A program made the position numbers and the translations under genes. This document shows positions 33,300 to 44,200 of a stretch of 64,000 nt of DNA, piece by piece. Under the pieces are notes generated by a model, which saw only the letters and a list, made by a program, of their open reading frames with translations, had not been told where the DNA came from and ran no database searches. The stretch comes from Procambarus clarkii (lineage: Eukaryota; Arthropoda; Malacostraca; Decapoda; Cambaridae). The stretch's first letter is position 1. Every line of letters starts with the position of its first letter. The stretch lies in contig NC_091214.1 of assembly GCF_040958095.1 (NCBI RefSeq), forward strand, positions 9,345,871 to 9,409,870. Direction: 5' to 3'.

Positions 33300-34166
33300 A
33301 TGGACGAGGAACACTACATATACCTCACTAGCCTCGACCAAGAAGATATATACAACAACACAAGTTCAGCATTTACAAACACCATCCCCACTCTACATTT
33401 AAACCCTTCCATTAAACATGAAGTGGCCTTAGTCAACATACTCCTACCCAGACGAATTAACGCTATCATCAAGGATGAGGGGGAGTCTGGTATAGACGTC
33501 TATGCTACTTTTAAGCGAGGAACTCTTTCTAAAAGCCCAGAACATCTCATCTACACCTTCACCCCCAAAACCAACATATTATCCAGAAACATCACATTTA
33601 TCACGAGTGAGCTTAGCCGACAAATAATCACCGACATGAAGCTTAGCTTCCGAGGTGATTTCAAAATATACTTCTCAGAAAGAGAACCAATCCTCACCTA
33701 TGATCAATCCTTAGAGCGAGTATTACTATCCTCTACACTTAACAATGAAGGCACTGGTTCCTTATATTCTCTTAGTCTTCAATTTAAACACAGAATAGCT
33801 AATGTACTTGGTTTTGACAGCAGTCGCAAATACACCATTTATCAGGCAAAATCAGATGACATTACAGCAGCCTCAAAGATCGTGGCCTCATTCCCCCCAG
33901 ACAATGACGGAGGTTGTGACTATTTACTCATTTATAGTGACGTCATCGAGCCGGACCGTTACGGGGGACAAATTGTAAATATCTTAGATGCAATCAATTA
34001 TCATGACTCTTATTCTAGAGGGGCTCACCCCCTAGTGTACAAGACATTAAATACTAACACGTTGGAGAAGGTGAGCATTAAGATAACAGATCAGTTTGGG
34101 CGAAAGGTTAGTTTTGAAGATGGGAGGTCGGTTACGGTAGTCTTACACCTCCGCCCTAAGGTATAA
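33300..34166 (+). CDS. Minor capsid protein (penton-like, single jelly roll)
   Basis: 288 residues, the usual length for Polinton penton proteins. The N-terminus has the family pattern of a short strand, then an Asn/Ser/Thr-rich linker and a hydrophobic strand (IYLTSLDQ, NTSSAFTNTIP, KHEVALVNILLP). The C-terminus ends with the characteristic HPLVYKTLN block followed by strands (VSIKITDQFGR, VTVVLHLRPK). The protein would form the fivefold vertices, with the major capsid protein forming the faces. The start is ATG at 33300 after the upstream poly(A) signal. A MITE-like insertion and (TA)n follow the stop and separate it from the next virion gene. Confidence 0.9.
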   Translation: MDEEHYIYLTSLDQEDIYNNTSSAFTNTIPTLHLNPSIKHEVALVNILLPRRINAIIKDEGESGIDVYATFKRGTLSKSPEHLIYTFTPKTNILSRNITFITSELSRQIITDMKLSFRGDFKIYFSEREPILTYDQSLERVLLSSTLNNEGTGSLYSLSLQFKHRIANVLGFDSSRKYTIYQAKSDDITAASKIVASFPPDNDGGCDYLLIYSDVIEPDRYGGQIVNILDAINYHDSYSRGAHPLVYKTLNTNTLEKVSIKITDQFGRKVSFEDGRSVTVVLHLRPKV

Positions 34167-34176
34167 CAATATAATC

Positions 34177-34238
<62 letters not shown>

Positions 34239-34622
34239 GTACCTAATAGCCAGAACGCACTTCTCAGCCTACTATTCAAGGCCCGATTTGCCTAATAAGC
34301 CAAGTTTTCATGAATTAATGTTTTTTCGTCTACCTAACCGACCTAACCTAACCTAACCTAGCTTTTTTTGGCTACCTAACCTAACCTTACCTATAAATAT
34401 AGGTTAGGTTAGGTTAGGTAGGGTTGGTTAGGTTCGGTCATATATCTACGTTAATTTTAACTCCAATAAAAAAAAATTGACCTCATACATAGAGAAAAGG
34501 GTTGCTTTATCATTTCATAAGAAAAAAATTATAGTAAATATATTAATTCAGGAAAACTTGGCTTATTAGGCAAATCGGGCCTTGAATAGTAGGCTGAGAA
34601 GTGAGTTCTGGCTACTAGGTAC

Positions 34623-34659
<37 letters not shown>

Positions 34660-34702
34660 GTGTTTACCCACATCATCGGTTATTATAAGAAGAGGAGTCG
34701 GG
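34167..34702. repeat. Gene-free stretch: (TA)n tracts flanking a MITE-like element
   Basis: It holds (TA)n at about 34190-34235 and 34626-34657, the 390-bp inverted-repeat element between them, and a short leader for the next gene. Open frames here come from the inverted repeats read into TA runs. Confidence 0.8.
34236..34625. mobile_element. MITE-like inverted-repeat element with CCTAA tracts
   Basis: Arms of about 85 bp are inverted copies with roughly four mismatches. The left begins gtcgtaccta at 34236; the right ends taggtacgac at 34625. Both abut (TA)n, so a TA target duplication cannot be separated from the microsatellite. The centre holds cctaacctaacctaac (about 34334-34390) facing its inverted form gttaggttaggttagg (about 34405-34435), a second nested palindrome. 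There is no coding capacity. The layout suggests a short DNA transposon derivative. Similar elements are, as I recall, common in decapod genomes. Confidence 0.75.
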
Positions 34703-35131
34703 ATGCGAGTACCTTTCCACACACCCTCCCAGAAGGAGTATGGGGAGATCTTCTCCCCCCTCTCTGGGAGATACGGGGTGAGGGGGGGAGCGATGAATGA
34801 CATACGCACATTCCAAGCGCCTTATCTCAGATCTGGTGGTGGTTTTTTTGGGACCTTAGCCGGCTTGGCTCGACGAGCCATACCATTTTTCATGAAAACT
34901 GTAACGCCGACTGCTATCGATTTTGGGAAAAATGTTCTTGGTGATTTAACCAGTGGTAGACGGGATGTAAAGAGCGCTCTGAGAACTCACGGTATTGATG
35001 CTCTTAAGACTGTGGGGAAGAAATTGGTAGCAGGCGGGAAAATTAAAAGACTCTCTAGGAGAAGAAAAAATAAAAATAATAAATGTAAACGAGCCCTTGG
35101 GTATAAAAATGATGTATTTTCACTACAGTAA
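34703..35131 (+). CDS. Small basic virion-type protein with Gly-rich amphipathic segment
   Basis: 142 residues. Near residue 44 is RSGGGFFGTLAGLARRAIPFF, followed by a hydrophobic/amphipathic stretch and SGRRDVKSALRTHG. The tail is strongly basic (KRLSRRRKNKNNKCKR). Polintons and adenovirus-like relatives have proteins of this kind just before the major capsid gene. By analogy with adenovirus cores (pVI/pX class) they may bind membrane or DNA inside the virion. This is inference from layout and position. The start at 34703 is the first ATG; one at 34793 would remove the less typical 30 residues. The major capsid gene begins 30 bases after the stop. Confidence 0.75.
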   Translation: MRVPFHTPSQKEYGEIFSPLSGRYGVRGGAMNDIRTFQAPYLRSGGGFFGTLAGLARRAIPFFMKTVTPTAIDFGKNVLGDLTSGRRDVKSALRTHGIDALKTVGKKLVAGGKIKRLSRRRKNKNNKCKRALGYKNDVFSLQ

Positions 35132-35161
35132 GCAGTCATACTTCACCTTTCGGAGGAGATC

Positions 35162-36517
35162 ATGGCGGAGGCTAGTGGAGCTGGGTTGAAAATCCCTGTA
35201 GAATATTATACTTCCAGTATTATTGACCAATTTCCTAGAAGTAACAGAATACGTAATGTGGAGAGTTCAATTGCCTCCACACAGCAAATAGACATTCTAC
35301 CTGTTAACCTACCTATTAATCAACGTTTGCGGGATAATTACTTAGAATTCCGCATCCCCGGAACCCAGGGCGCCTTCTTAGATTTAGCTAATATTGTTAT
35401 AGATTTTAAGGTATCTTTAACGAAAGATGACGATACCACAAAATTGGAAGAGGATGACCATGTGGAATTTGTTAATGGGTTGTCAAATACCATGTTTAAA
35501 GGTGTTCAGGTGTTTTTAGGAGAGCAGGTAGTTGAAACAAATTCTAATTTTAATTATTGGTCGTTTATTAAATTAATTACCTCCATGCCTCCATCAAAAA
35601 TGTCTTCCTTGGGGAGGATTGGAGCCTTTCGTAGGGACTGGAGTGATGATGGTGTAATCCCTAACGAATTTACTAATACATTTTTTACTGGGGCAACCGC
35701 CAAGGATAAAAAATTTATGACCGATTTAAAAGGTAAAGGATTGTCAATGTGTTTTCCCCTACTATTGGACGTAACAACCCTAGACCAATACATATTAGAT
35801 AATATAGATGTGCGCCTAAGATTGGAGCTCTCCCCACATGCTTGGGTGCTAAATACAAGTGTGGACGATGGCTCTAAGTATCGGCTGCATATGGATTATG
35901 CTAAGTTGTGGGTAACACGAGTGTTCCCCTACCCAAGTGCTTACCTAGCCTTAAACAGCTCACTGTTAGCATCCCCCGACCCCATAAGCTATACTTTCAA
36001 TAAAACCATTTCTAAAACATATGTCCTAGCAGGGAATCAAACTAGTCTCTTAATTGATCAGCCTTGGGCGCAAGTAATTCCTCACAGGATATTCATGGTA
36101 ATTGTGCCAATGAATTATTTCGCTGGCCTTCACCAAGGTAATGGATTATATTTTGAAAATGCAAAACTGAAAAATATCGCCATGTATTTGAACAATAATG
36201 CAATTTACCGAATTGGTGGTGATTTCGACAATCATTATGCCCGCCTTTATTACGAAACTTTGAAGACATTAGGCTTAGAGCGTGATTCACTTCTAGCCTA
36301 TGACACTTTTAATAAGGGAAGATCGATATTCGCCTTTGACTTAACCACCATTCAAACAAAGGATTCCCTCCCTGTGGAGAAATCTGGCAACTTGCGTATG
36401 GAGCTTGAGTTTGGCGGTGGTGTTACATATAACAGGCTGGTTTTACTGTTTGGGGAAACGACCGGGGTACTATCCATCGACGGACAGAGAACTGTTCTGT
36501 GTGACGTGCGAGCTTAA
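35162..36517 (+). CDS. Major capsid protein (double jelly roll, hexon-like)
   Basis: 451 residues, start ATG in gatcATGG context. It has the N-terminal pattern of Polinton major capsid proteins (VEYYTSSIIDQFP, then QIDILPVNLP, LEFRIPGTQGAFLDL). It continues with alternating strand-rich segments and a typical middle (FVNGLSNTMFKGVQVFLG, NYWSFIKLITSMP). The second jelly roll ends RMELEFGGGVTYNRLVLLFGE. It would form the pseudo-hexameric faces of an icosahedral capsid. The frame has no defect. The protease follows after 7 bases, so the two are probably co-transcribed. Confidence 0.93.
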   Translation: MAEASGAGLKIPVEYYTSSIIDQFPRSNRIRNVESSIASTQQIDILPVNLPINQRLRDNYLEFRIPGTQGAFLDLANIVIDFKVSLTKDDDTTKLEEDDHVEFVNGLSNTMFKGVQVFLGEQVVETNSNFNYWSFIKLITSMPPSKMSSLGRIGAFRRDWSDDGVIPNEFTNTFFTGATAKDKKFMTDLKGKGLSMCFPLLLDVTTLDQYILDNIDVRLRLELSPHAWVLNTSVDDGSKYRLHMDYAKLWVTRVFPYPSAYLALNSSLLASPDPISYTFNKTISKTYVLAGNQTSLLIDQPWAQVIPHRIFMVIVPMNYFAGLHQGNGLYFENAKLKNIAMYLNNNAIYRIGGDFDNHYARLYYETLKTLGLERDSLLAYDTFNKGRSIFAFDLTTIQTKDSLPVEKSGNLRMELEFGGGVTYNRLVLLFGETTGVLSIDGQRTVLCDVRA

Positions 36518-36524
36518 AAACATA

Positions 36525-37091
36525 ATGAATTGTAATGATATAAATATTAATTTAAAAAATAATCTAGGGGATCGAGCACTCTACCTAGGTTGTTATAATG
36601 CTGATGAAATAGAACATTTAAATATCTCATCAAGAAAACCTATTGTTCTCATAACTAATATTTTACCATCACATAGCAGATTAACTATGGGACATTGGGT
36701 AGCTATTTATGTTGATAAAGTTAAACATCGAATGTTTTTTTTCGATAGTTATGCAATGTCGGCGGTTACTTATGGACATTATTTTCAAGGATTTATTAAA
36801 ACTAACACAATAACAAAGGTGTTTGGAATGTGCTACAGACTCCAGAGTGATTTTACCCTTGCTTGTGGACTGTATTGCGTAATGTTCGTCCATAGGGTGA
36901 GTCACCTGGGGTTGCCTTCAACAGTACATTACTTACATAATGTATTTTCAAGCGTTAGTTTAAAATTAAATGATAAACGAGCCCTCGCTTATGCGAGACG
37001 ATATTTTCCTATGAAACATCACTGTGTTAGGACATTTTGTAGAGGAGTAAGGGTTGGTTCTTATAGGTGGTGTAGAGAATATTTTTGTTAG
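36525..37091 (+). CDS. Adenain-like cysteine protease
   Basis: It matures capsid proteins by cleavage after assembly. The frame extends upstream into the capsid gene, but ATG 36525 gives 188 residues, the normal family size, and leaves 7 bases after the capsid stop. The catalytic set is visible: His57 in MGHWVAIYVD, Asp74 in FFFDSYA, Gln107 in RLQSDF, and Cys114 in ACGLYC. The order His-Asp-Gln-Cys is that of the C5/C48-type proteases of adenoviruses and Polintons. The C-terminus is rich in Arg and Cys, which might bind DNA as in the adenovirus enzyme; that part is speculation. Confidence 0.92.
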   Translation: MNCNDININLKNNLGDRALYLGCYNADEIEHLNISSRKPIVLITNILPSHSRLTMGHWVAIYVDKVKHRMFFFDSYAMSAVTYGHYFQGFIKTNTITKVFGMCYRLQSDFTLACGLYCVMFVHRVSHLGLPSTVHYLHNVFSSVSLKLNDKRALAYARRYFPMKHHCVRTFCRGVRVGSYRWCREYFC

Positions 37092-37124
37092 CTAGGCAAC
37101 CCACCTAACAGGGGGATTACCCCA

Positions 37125-37134
37125 CATATAAAAC
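37125..37134 (+). promoter_or_regulatory. TATA box for the three-exon gene
   Basis: CATATAAAAC lies 33 bases after the protease stop and about 55 bases before ATG 37187, a good core-promoter position. Confidence 0.55.
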
Positions 37135-37186
37135 ACCTCTCACCCCACAACCTCCCTAGAAGACCCCCATCCCCCTTATCCTACAA

Positions 37187-37736
37187 ATGGAAGGCGTCTC
37201 CCCAGAAACACACGCAGGGAAGATTGAAGTCCTTGAAGGGCCTGGTTAGTATTACCCTCACTTTCTGGTAAAGATTTATTTTTTTTCCCACAATAGAAAG
37301 TTTGCTCAACCTCTATTTTTCCTCTTCTTTTTTTTCAGTGCAATTCTTAGGACCCGTCCACATTTGTAGAGTAGTAATTCTACGAGGAAGGTCTGCCCCA
37401 AACAAGATGCTGTTACGTACCCTAATTGATGATGCCTGCTGTAGAGGACACAAGGTCGCTCCTGCAGGGGGAGAGGTATGTACTAACTGTTCTTAGAGGA
37501 AATAGAATATTTTTCAAATAAAAGATATAATCCTATAAATTATTTTCCCCATCTCTTTCCAGAACACTTCAGATGAGAGTCAGAAGGAAAGTCGTCCAAA
37601 AGGCAACCAGCCAACTCACCCCACTCCCCCAAGAGAGGGGGGAGGGGGTCAAGACCTCCCCCCACTCACCACGGATGGGGAGACGTCAGAATTCTACTCA
37701 GATGAGGAAGGGGAGGTGGAGGGGGGAGAGGGATAG
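37187..37736 (+). CDS. Unrecognised three-exon gene, about 122 residues
   Basis: Exons are 37187-37244, 37339-37475 and 37563-37736. Junctions are GT-AG with good consensus: donor CCTG|GTTAGT and acceptor tttttttcag, then donor GAG|GTATGT and acceptor ctctttccag. Phases agree (phase 1, then phase 0) and the joined frame is open to TAG at 37736. Exon 2 encodes the conserved-looking body (VHICRVVILRGRS, LLRTLIDDACCRGHK). Exon 3 encodes a Pro/Gly-rich linker and an acidic tail (YSDEEGEVEGGE). A TATA box precedes it and AATAAA follows about 45 bases after the stop. No family is recognised. The small size, acidic end and position at the element edge suggest a regulatory or host-interaction role, but nothing shows this. 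Confidence 0.75.
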
Positions 37737-37779
37737 GGGTCATAATTAACTTCTTATACATCATTTGTGATTTTTACCT

Positions 37780-37796
37780 AATAAAACATTAATAAA
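37780..37796 (+). terminator. Paired poly(A) signals
   Basis: Two AATAAA hexamers (37780-37785 and 37791-37796), 43-60 bases after the stop of the three-exon gene, the last gene on the plus strand. Confidence 0.6.
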
Positions 37797-37845
37797 TTCT
37801 TTGATTTTTTTTAACCCCTGGAGGAGATTTATAATTTAATACCCC

Positions 37846-37853
37846 TATATAAG
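37846..37853 (+). promoter_or_regulatory. TATA box pointing outward into the terminal repeat and satellite
   Basis: TATATAAG is followed by acccactcgacctccgctgg, lies downstream of the last poly(A) signals, and has no gene after it inside the element. A transcript from here would cross the terminal repeat and enter the 26-bp satellite at 38243. Confidence 0.4.
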
Positions 37854-37883
37854 ACCCACTCGACCTCCGCTGGGTGTGGAACT

Positions 37884-38242
37884 CTGTTACGGTAAAGTCA
37901 AGGCCATTAGGTGCGAGGAAGGGTACGGGCGACCACCCTCACCGGGAGGAACCTGTTTTACACCTGCCCCATAGAGGAATGTGGGGGCGTAACTGGCACT
38001 CACCCACGAGTGTTTATTATACAAATAAATTCATTTTTACTTAAATATATTGTCATACTTTACTGTATAAATGAACATGATCATAGTGGCACATAATAGA
38101 TACCTATCTTCACTGTTTTTTCGACTGCTACCACTCACACCTTGGGTGACCTAATATGGAGTGGCACTATGTGGCTCCCCGCTTCTGATTTTCTTATCTG
38201 ATTACCCTACATAGGTGGCTCTATCTGTCACCAAATAATCTA
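37884..38242. repeat. Capsid-side terminal inverted repeat
   Basis: The outer ~180 bp (38064-38242) match the polymerase-side terminal repeat at 3466-3640 and 21984-22158 almost perfectly. The inner part (37884-38050) matches 3144-3300 at lower identity. Only one copy of the ~168-bp module is present here, versus two at the polymerase end. No gene seen. Confidence 0.85.
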
Positions 38243-41200
38243 CTGGCGACTGCTGGGCGCGCCACTAGTGGGCGACTGCTGGGCGCAACACTAGTGGGCG
38301 ACTGCTGGGCGCAACCCTAGTGGGCGACTGCTAGGCGCGCCACTAGTGGGCGACTGCTAGGCGCAACACTAGTGGGCGACTGCTAGGCGCAACACTAGTG
38401 GGCGACTGCTGGGCGCAACACTAGTGGGCGACTGCTAGGCGCGCCACTAGTGGGCGACTGCTAGGCGCAACACTAGTGGGCGACTGCTAGGCGCAACACT
38501 AGTGGGCGACTGCTGGGCGCAACACTAGTGGGCGACTGCTGGGCGCGCCACTAGTGGGCGACTGCTAGGCGCGCCACTAGTGGGTGACTGCTAGGCGCAA
38601 CACTAGTGGGCGACTGCTGGGCGCAACACTAGTGGGCGACTGCTAGGCGCAACACTAGTGGGCGACTGCTAGGCGCAACACTAGTGGGCAACTGCTGGGC
38701 GCAACACTAGTGGGCGACTGCTAGGCGCGCCACTAGTGGGCGACTGCTAGGCGCAACACTAGTGGGCGACTGCTGGGCGCAACACTAGTGGGCGACCGCT
38801 AGGCGCAACACTAGTGGGCGACTGCTAGGCGCACCACTAGTGGGCGACTGCTAGGCGCAACACTAGTGGGCGACTGCTGGGCGCAACACTAGTGGGCGAC
38901 TGCTGGGCGCAACACTAGTGGGCGACTGCTGGGCGCAACACTAGTGGGCGACTGCTAGGCGCGCCACTAGTGGGCGACTGCTAGGCGCAACACTAGTGGG
39001 CGACTGCTGGGCGCAACACTAGTGGGCGACTGCTAGGCGCAACACTAGTGGGCGACCACTAGGCGCAACATTAGTGGGCGACTGCTAGGCGCAACACTAG
39101 TGGGCGACTGCTAGGCACAACACTAGTGGGCGACTGCTGGGCGCAACACTAGTGGGCGACTGCTGGGCGCAACACTAGTGGGCGACTGCTAGGCGCGCCA
39201 CTAGTGGGCGACTGCTAGGCGCAACACTAGTGGGCGACTGCTGGGCGCAACACTAGTGGGCGACTGCTGGGCGCAACACTAGTGGGCGACTGCTGGGCGC
39301 AACACTAGTGGGCGACTGCTAGGCGCAACACTAGTGGGCGACTGCTGGGCGCGCTACTAGTGGGCGACTGCTGGGCGCAACACTAGTGGGCGACTGCTAG
39401 GCGCAACACTAGTGGGCGACTGCTAGGCGCGCCACTAGTGGGCGACCGCTAGGCGCAAATCTAGTGGGCGACTGCTAGGCGCGCCACTAGTGGGCGACTG
39501 CTGGGCGCAACACTAGTGGGCGACTGCTAGGCGCAACACTAGTGGGCAACCGCTAGGCGCAACACTAGTGGGCGACTGCTAGGCGCAACACTAGTGGGCG
39601 ACTGCTAGGCGCAACACTAGTGGGCGACTGCTGGGCGCAACACTAGTGGGCGACTGCTGGGCGCAACACTAGTGGGCGACTGCTGGGCGCAACACTAGTG
39701 GGCGACTGCTAGGCGCAACACTAGTGGGCGACTGCTGGGCGCAACACTAGTGGGCGACTGCTGAGCGCAACACTAGTGGGCGACTGCTGGGCGCAACACT
39801 AGTGGGCGACTGCTGGGCGCAACACTAGTGGGCAACCGCTAGGCGCAACACTAGTGGGCGACTGCTAGGCGCAACACTAGTGGGCGACTGCTAGGCGCAA
39901 CACTAGTGGGCGACTGCCGGGCGCAACACTAGTGGGCGACTGCTGGGCGCAACACTAGTGGGCGACTGCTGGGCGCAACACTAGTGGGCGACTGCTAGGC
40001 GCAACACTAGTGGGCGACTGCTGGGCGCAACACTAGTGGGCAAATGCTAGGCGCGCGTCTAGTGGGCGACTGCTAGGCGCAACACTAGTGGGCGACTGCT
40101 GGGCGCAACACTAGTGGGCGACTGCTAGGCGCGCCACTAGTGGGCGACTGCTAGGCGCAACACTAGTGGGCGACTACTAGGCGCGCCACTAGTGTGCGAC
40201 TGCTAGGCGCAACACTAGTGGGCGACTGCTAGGCGCGCCACTAGTGGGCGACTGCTAGGCGCTACTAGTGGGCGACTGCTAGGCGCGCCACTAATGGGCG
40301 ACTGCTGGGCGCGCCACTAGTGGGTGACTGCTGGGCGCAACACTAGTGGGCGACCGCTAGGCGCGCCACTAGTGGGCGACCGCTAGGCGCGCCACTAGTG
40401 GGCGACTGCTAGGCACAACACTAGTGGGCGACTGCTAGGCGCGCCACTAGTGGGCGACTGCTAGGCGCGCCACTAGTGGGCGACTGCTGGGCGCGCCACT
40501 AGTGGGCGACTCTTAGGCGCAACACTAATGGGCGACTGCTAGGCGCGCCACTAGTGGGCGACTGCTGGGAACGCCACTAGTGGGCGACTGCTAGGCGCGC
40601 CACTAGTGGGCGACTGCTAGGCGCGCCACTAGTGGGCGACTGCTAGGCTCAACACTAGTGGGCGACTGCTAGGCGCGCCACTAGTGGGCGACCGCTAGGC
40701 GCGCCACTAGTGGGCAACTGCTGGGCGCGCCACTAGTGGGCGACTGCTGGGCGCAACTCTAGTGGGCGACTGCTGGGCGCAACACAAGTGGGCGACTGCT
40801 AGGCGCGCCACTAGTGGGCGACTGCTAGGCGCAACACTAGTGGGCGACTGCGAGGCGCAACACTAGTGGGCGACTGCTAGGCGCGCCACTAGTGGGCGAC
40901 CGCTAGGCGCGCCACTAGTGGGCGACTGCTGGGCGCGCCACTAGTGGGCGACTGCTGGGCGCAACACTAGTGGGCGACTGCTGGGCGCAACCCTAGTGGG
41001 CGACTGCTAGGCGCGCCACTAGTGGGCGACTGCTAGGCGCAACACTAGTGGGCGACTGCTAGGCGCAACACTAGTGGGCGACTGCTGGGCGCAACACTAG
41101 TGGGCGACTGCTAGGCGCGCCACTAGTGGGCGACTGCTAGGCGCAACACTAGTGGGCGACTGCTAGGCGCAACACTAGTGGGCGACTGCTGGGCGCAACA

Positions 41201-44200
41201 CTAGTGGGCGACTGCTGGACGCGCCACTAGTGGGCGACTGCTAGGCGCGCCACTAGTGGGCGACTGCTAGGAGCAACACTAGTGGGCGACTGCTGGGCGC
41301 AACACTAGTGGGCGACTGCTAGGCGCAACACTAGTGGGCGACTGCTAGGCGCAACACTAGTGGGCAACTGCTGGGCGCAACACTAGTGGGAGACTGCTAG
41401 GCGCGCCACTAGTGGGCGACTGCTAGGCGCAACACTAGTGGGCGACTGCTGGGCGCAACACTAGTGGGCGACCGCTAGGCGCAACACTAGTGGGCGACTG
41501 CTTGGCGCGCCACTAGTGGGCGACTGCTAGGCGCGCCACTAGTGGGCGACTGCTAGGCGCAACACTAGTGGGCGACTGCTGGGCGCAACACTAGTGGGCG
41601 ACTGCTGGGCGCAACACTAGTGGGCGACTGCTGGGCGCAACACTAGTGGGCGACTGCTAGGCGCGCCACTAGTGGGCGACTGCTAGGCGCAACACTAGTG
41701 GGCGACTGCTGGGCGCAACACTAGTGGGCGACTGCTAGGCGCAACACTAGTGGGCGACCACTAGGCGCAACATTAGTGGGCGACTGCTAGGCGCAACACT
41801 AGTGGGCGACTGCTAGGCACAACACTAGTGGGCGACTGCTGGGCGCAACACTAGTGGGCGACTGCTGGGCGCAACACTAGTGGGCGACTGCTAGGCGCGC
41901 CACTAGTGGGCGACTGCTAGGCGCAACACTAGTGGGCGACTGCTGGGCGCAACACTAGTGGGCGACTGCTGGGCGCAACACTAGTGGGCGACTGCTGGGC
42001 GCAACACTAGTGGGCGACTGCTAGGCGCAACACTAGTGGGCGACTGCTGGGCGCAACACTAGTGGGCGACTGCTGGGCGCAACACTAGTGGGCGACTGCT
42101 GGGCGCAACACTAGTGGGCGACTGCTAGGCGCAACACTAGTGGGCGACTGCTGGGCGCGCTACTAGTGGGCGACTGCTGGGCGCAACACTAGTGGGCGAC
42201 TGCTAGGCGCAACACTAGTGGGCGACTGCTAGGCGCGCCACTAGTGGGCGACTGCTAGGCGCAACACTAGTGGGCGACTGCTAGGCGCGCCACTAGTGGG
42301 CGACCGCTAGGCGCAAATCTAGTGGGCGACTGCTAGGCGCGCCACTAGTGGGCAACCGCTAGGCGCAACACTAGTGGGCGACTGCTAGGCGCAACACTAG
42401 TGGGCGACTGCTAGGCGCAACACTAGTGGGCGACTGCTAGGCGCAACACTAGTGGGCGACTGCTAGGCGCAACACTAGTGGGCGACTGCTGGGCGCAACA
42501 CTAGTGGGCGACTGCTGGGCGCAACACTAGTGGGCGACTGCTGGGCGCAACACTAGTGGGCGACTGCTAGGCGCAACACTAGTGGGCGACTGCTGGGCGC
42601 AACACTAGTGGGCGACTGCTGGGCGCAACACTAGTGGGCGACTGCTGGGCGCAACACTAGTGGGCGACTGCTGGGCGCAACACTAGTGGGCAACCGCTAG
42701 GCGCAACACTAGTGGGCGACTGCTAGGCGCAACACTAGTGGGCGACTGCTAGGCGCAACACTAGTGGGCGACTGCCGGGCGCAACACTAGTGGGCGACTG
42801 CTAGGCGCAACACTAGTGGGCGACTGCTGGGCGCAACAGTAGTGGGCGACTGCTAGGCGCGCGTCTAGTGGGCGACTGCTAGGCGCAACACTAGTGGGCG
42901 ACTGCTGGGCGCAACACTAGTGGGCGACTGCTAGGCGCGCCACTAGTGGGCGACTGCTAGGCGCAACACTAGTGGGCGACTACTAGGCGCGCCACTAGTG
43001 TGCGACTGCTAGGCGCAACACTAGTGGGCGACTGCTAGGCGCGCCACTAGTGGGCGACCGCTAGGCGCAACACTAATGGGCGACTGCTAGGCGCGCCACT
43101 AGTGGGCGACTGCTAGGCGCTACTAGTGGGCGACTGCTAGGCGCGCCACTAATGGGCGACTGCTGGGCGCGCCACTAGTGGGTGACTGCTGGGCGCAACA
43201 CTAGTGGGCGACCGCTAGGCGCGCCACTAGTGGGCGACCGGTAGGCACGCCACTAGTGGGCGACTGCTAGGCACAACACTAGTGGGCGACTGCTAGGCGC
43301 GCCACTAGTGGGCGACTGCTAGGCGCGCCACTAGTGGGCGACTGCTGGGCGCGCCACTAGTGGGCGACTCCTAGGCGCAACACTAATGGGCGACTGCTAG
43401 GCGCGCCACTAGTGGGCGACTGCTAGGCGCGCCACTAGTGGGCGACTGCTAGGCTCAACACTAGTGGGCGACTGCTAGGCGCGCCACTAGTGGGCGACCG
43501 CTAGGCGCGCCACTAGTGGGCAACTGCTGGGCGCGCCACTAGTGGGCGACTGCTGGGCGCAACTCTAGTGGGCGACTGCTGGGCGCAACACTAGTGGGCG
43601 ACTGCTAGGCGCGCCACTAGTGGGCGACTGCTAGGCGCAACACTAGTGGGCGACTGCGAGGCGCAACACTAGTGGGCGACTGCTAGGCGCGCCACTAGTG
43701 GGCGACCGCTAGGCGCGCCACTAGTGGGCGACTGCTGGGCGCGCCACTAGTGGGCGACTGCTAGGCGCAACACTAGTGGGCGACTGCTGGGCGCAACCCT
43801 AGTGGGCGACTGTTAGGCGCGCCAGTAGTGGGCGACTGCTAGGCGCAACACTAGTGGGCGACTGCTAGGCGCAACACTAGTGGGCGACTGCTGGGCGCAA
43901 CACTAGTGGGCGACTGCTAGGCGCGCCACTAGTGGGCGACTGCTAGGCGCAACACTAGTGGGCGACTGCTAGGCGCAACACTAGTGGGCGACTGCTGGGC
44001 GCAACACTAGTGGGCGACTGCTGGACGCGCCACTAGTGGGCGACTGCTAGGCGCGCCACTAGTGGGCGACTGCTAGGTGCAACACTAGTGGGCGACTGCT
44101 GGGCGCAACACTAGTGGGCGACTGCTAGGCGCAACACTAGTGGGCGACTACTAGGCGCGCCACTAGTGTGCGACTGCTAGGCGCAACACTAGTGGGCGAC

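Noticed and set aside
34167..34279. Small open frames beside the capsid genes
   Set aside because: They are the two arms of the inverted-repeat element read into (TA)n, identical in design on each side.
34334..34440. Telomere or telomeric fusion (CCTAA/TTAGG tracts)
   Set aside because: The tracts are short, degenerate, and lie inside the inverted arms of a MITE-like element.
36405..36524. Longer protease N-terminus overlapping the capsid gene
   Set aside because: ATG 36525 gives the family's normal length and a 7-base gap after the capsid stop.
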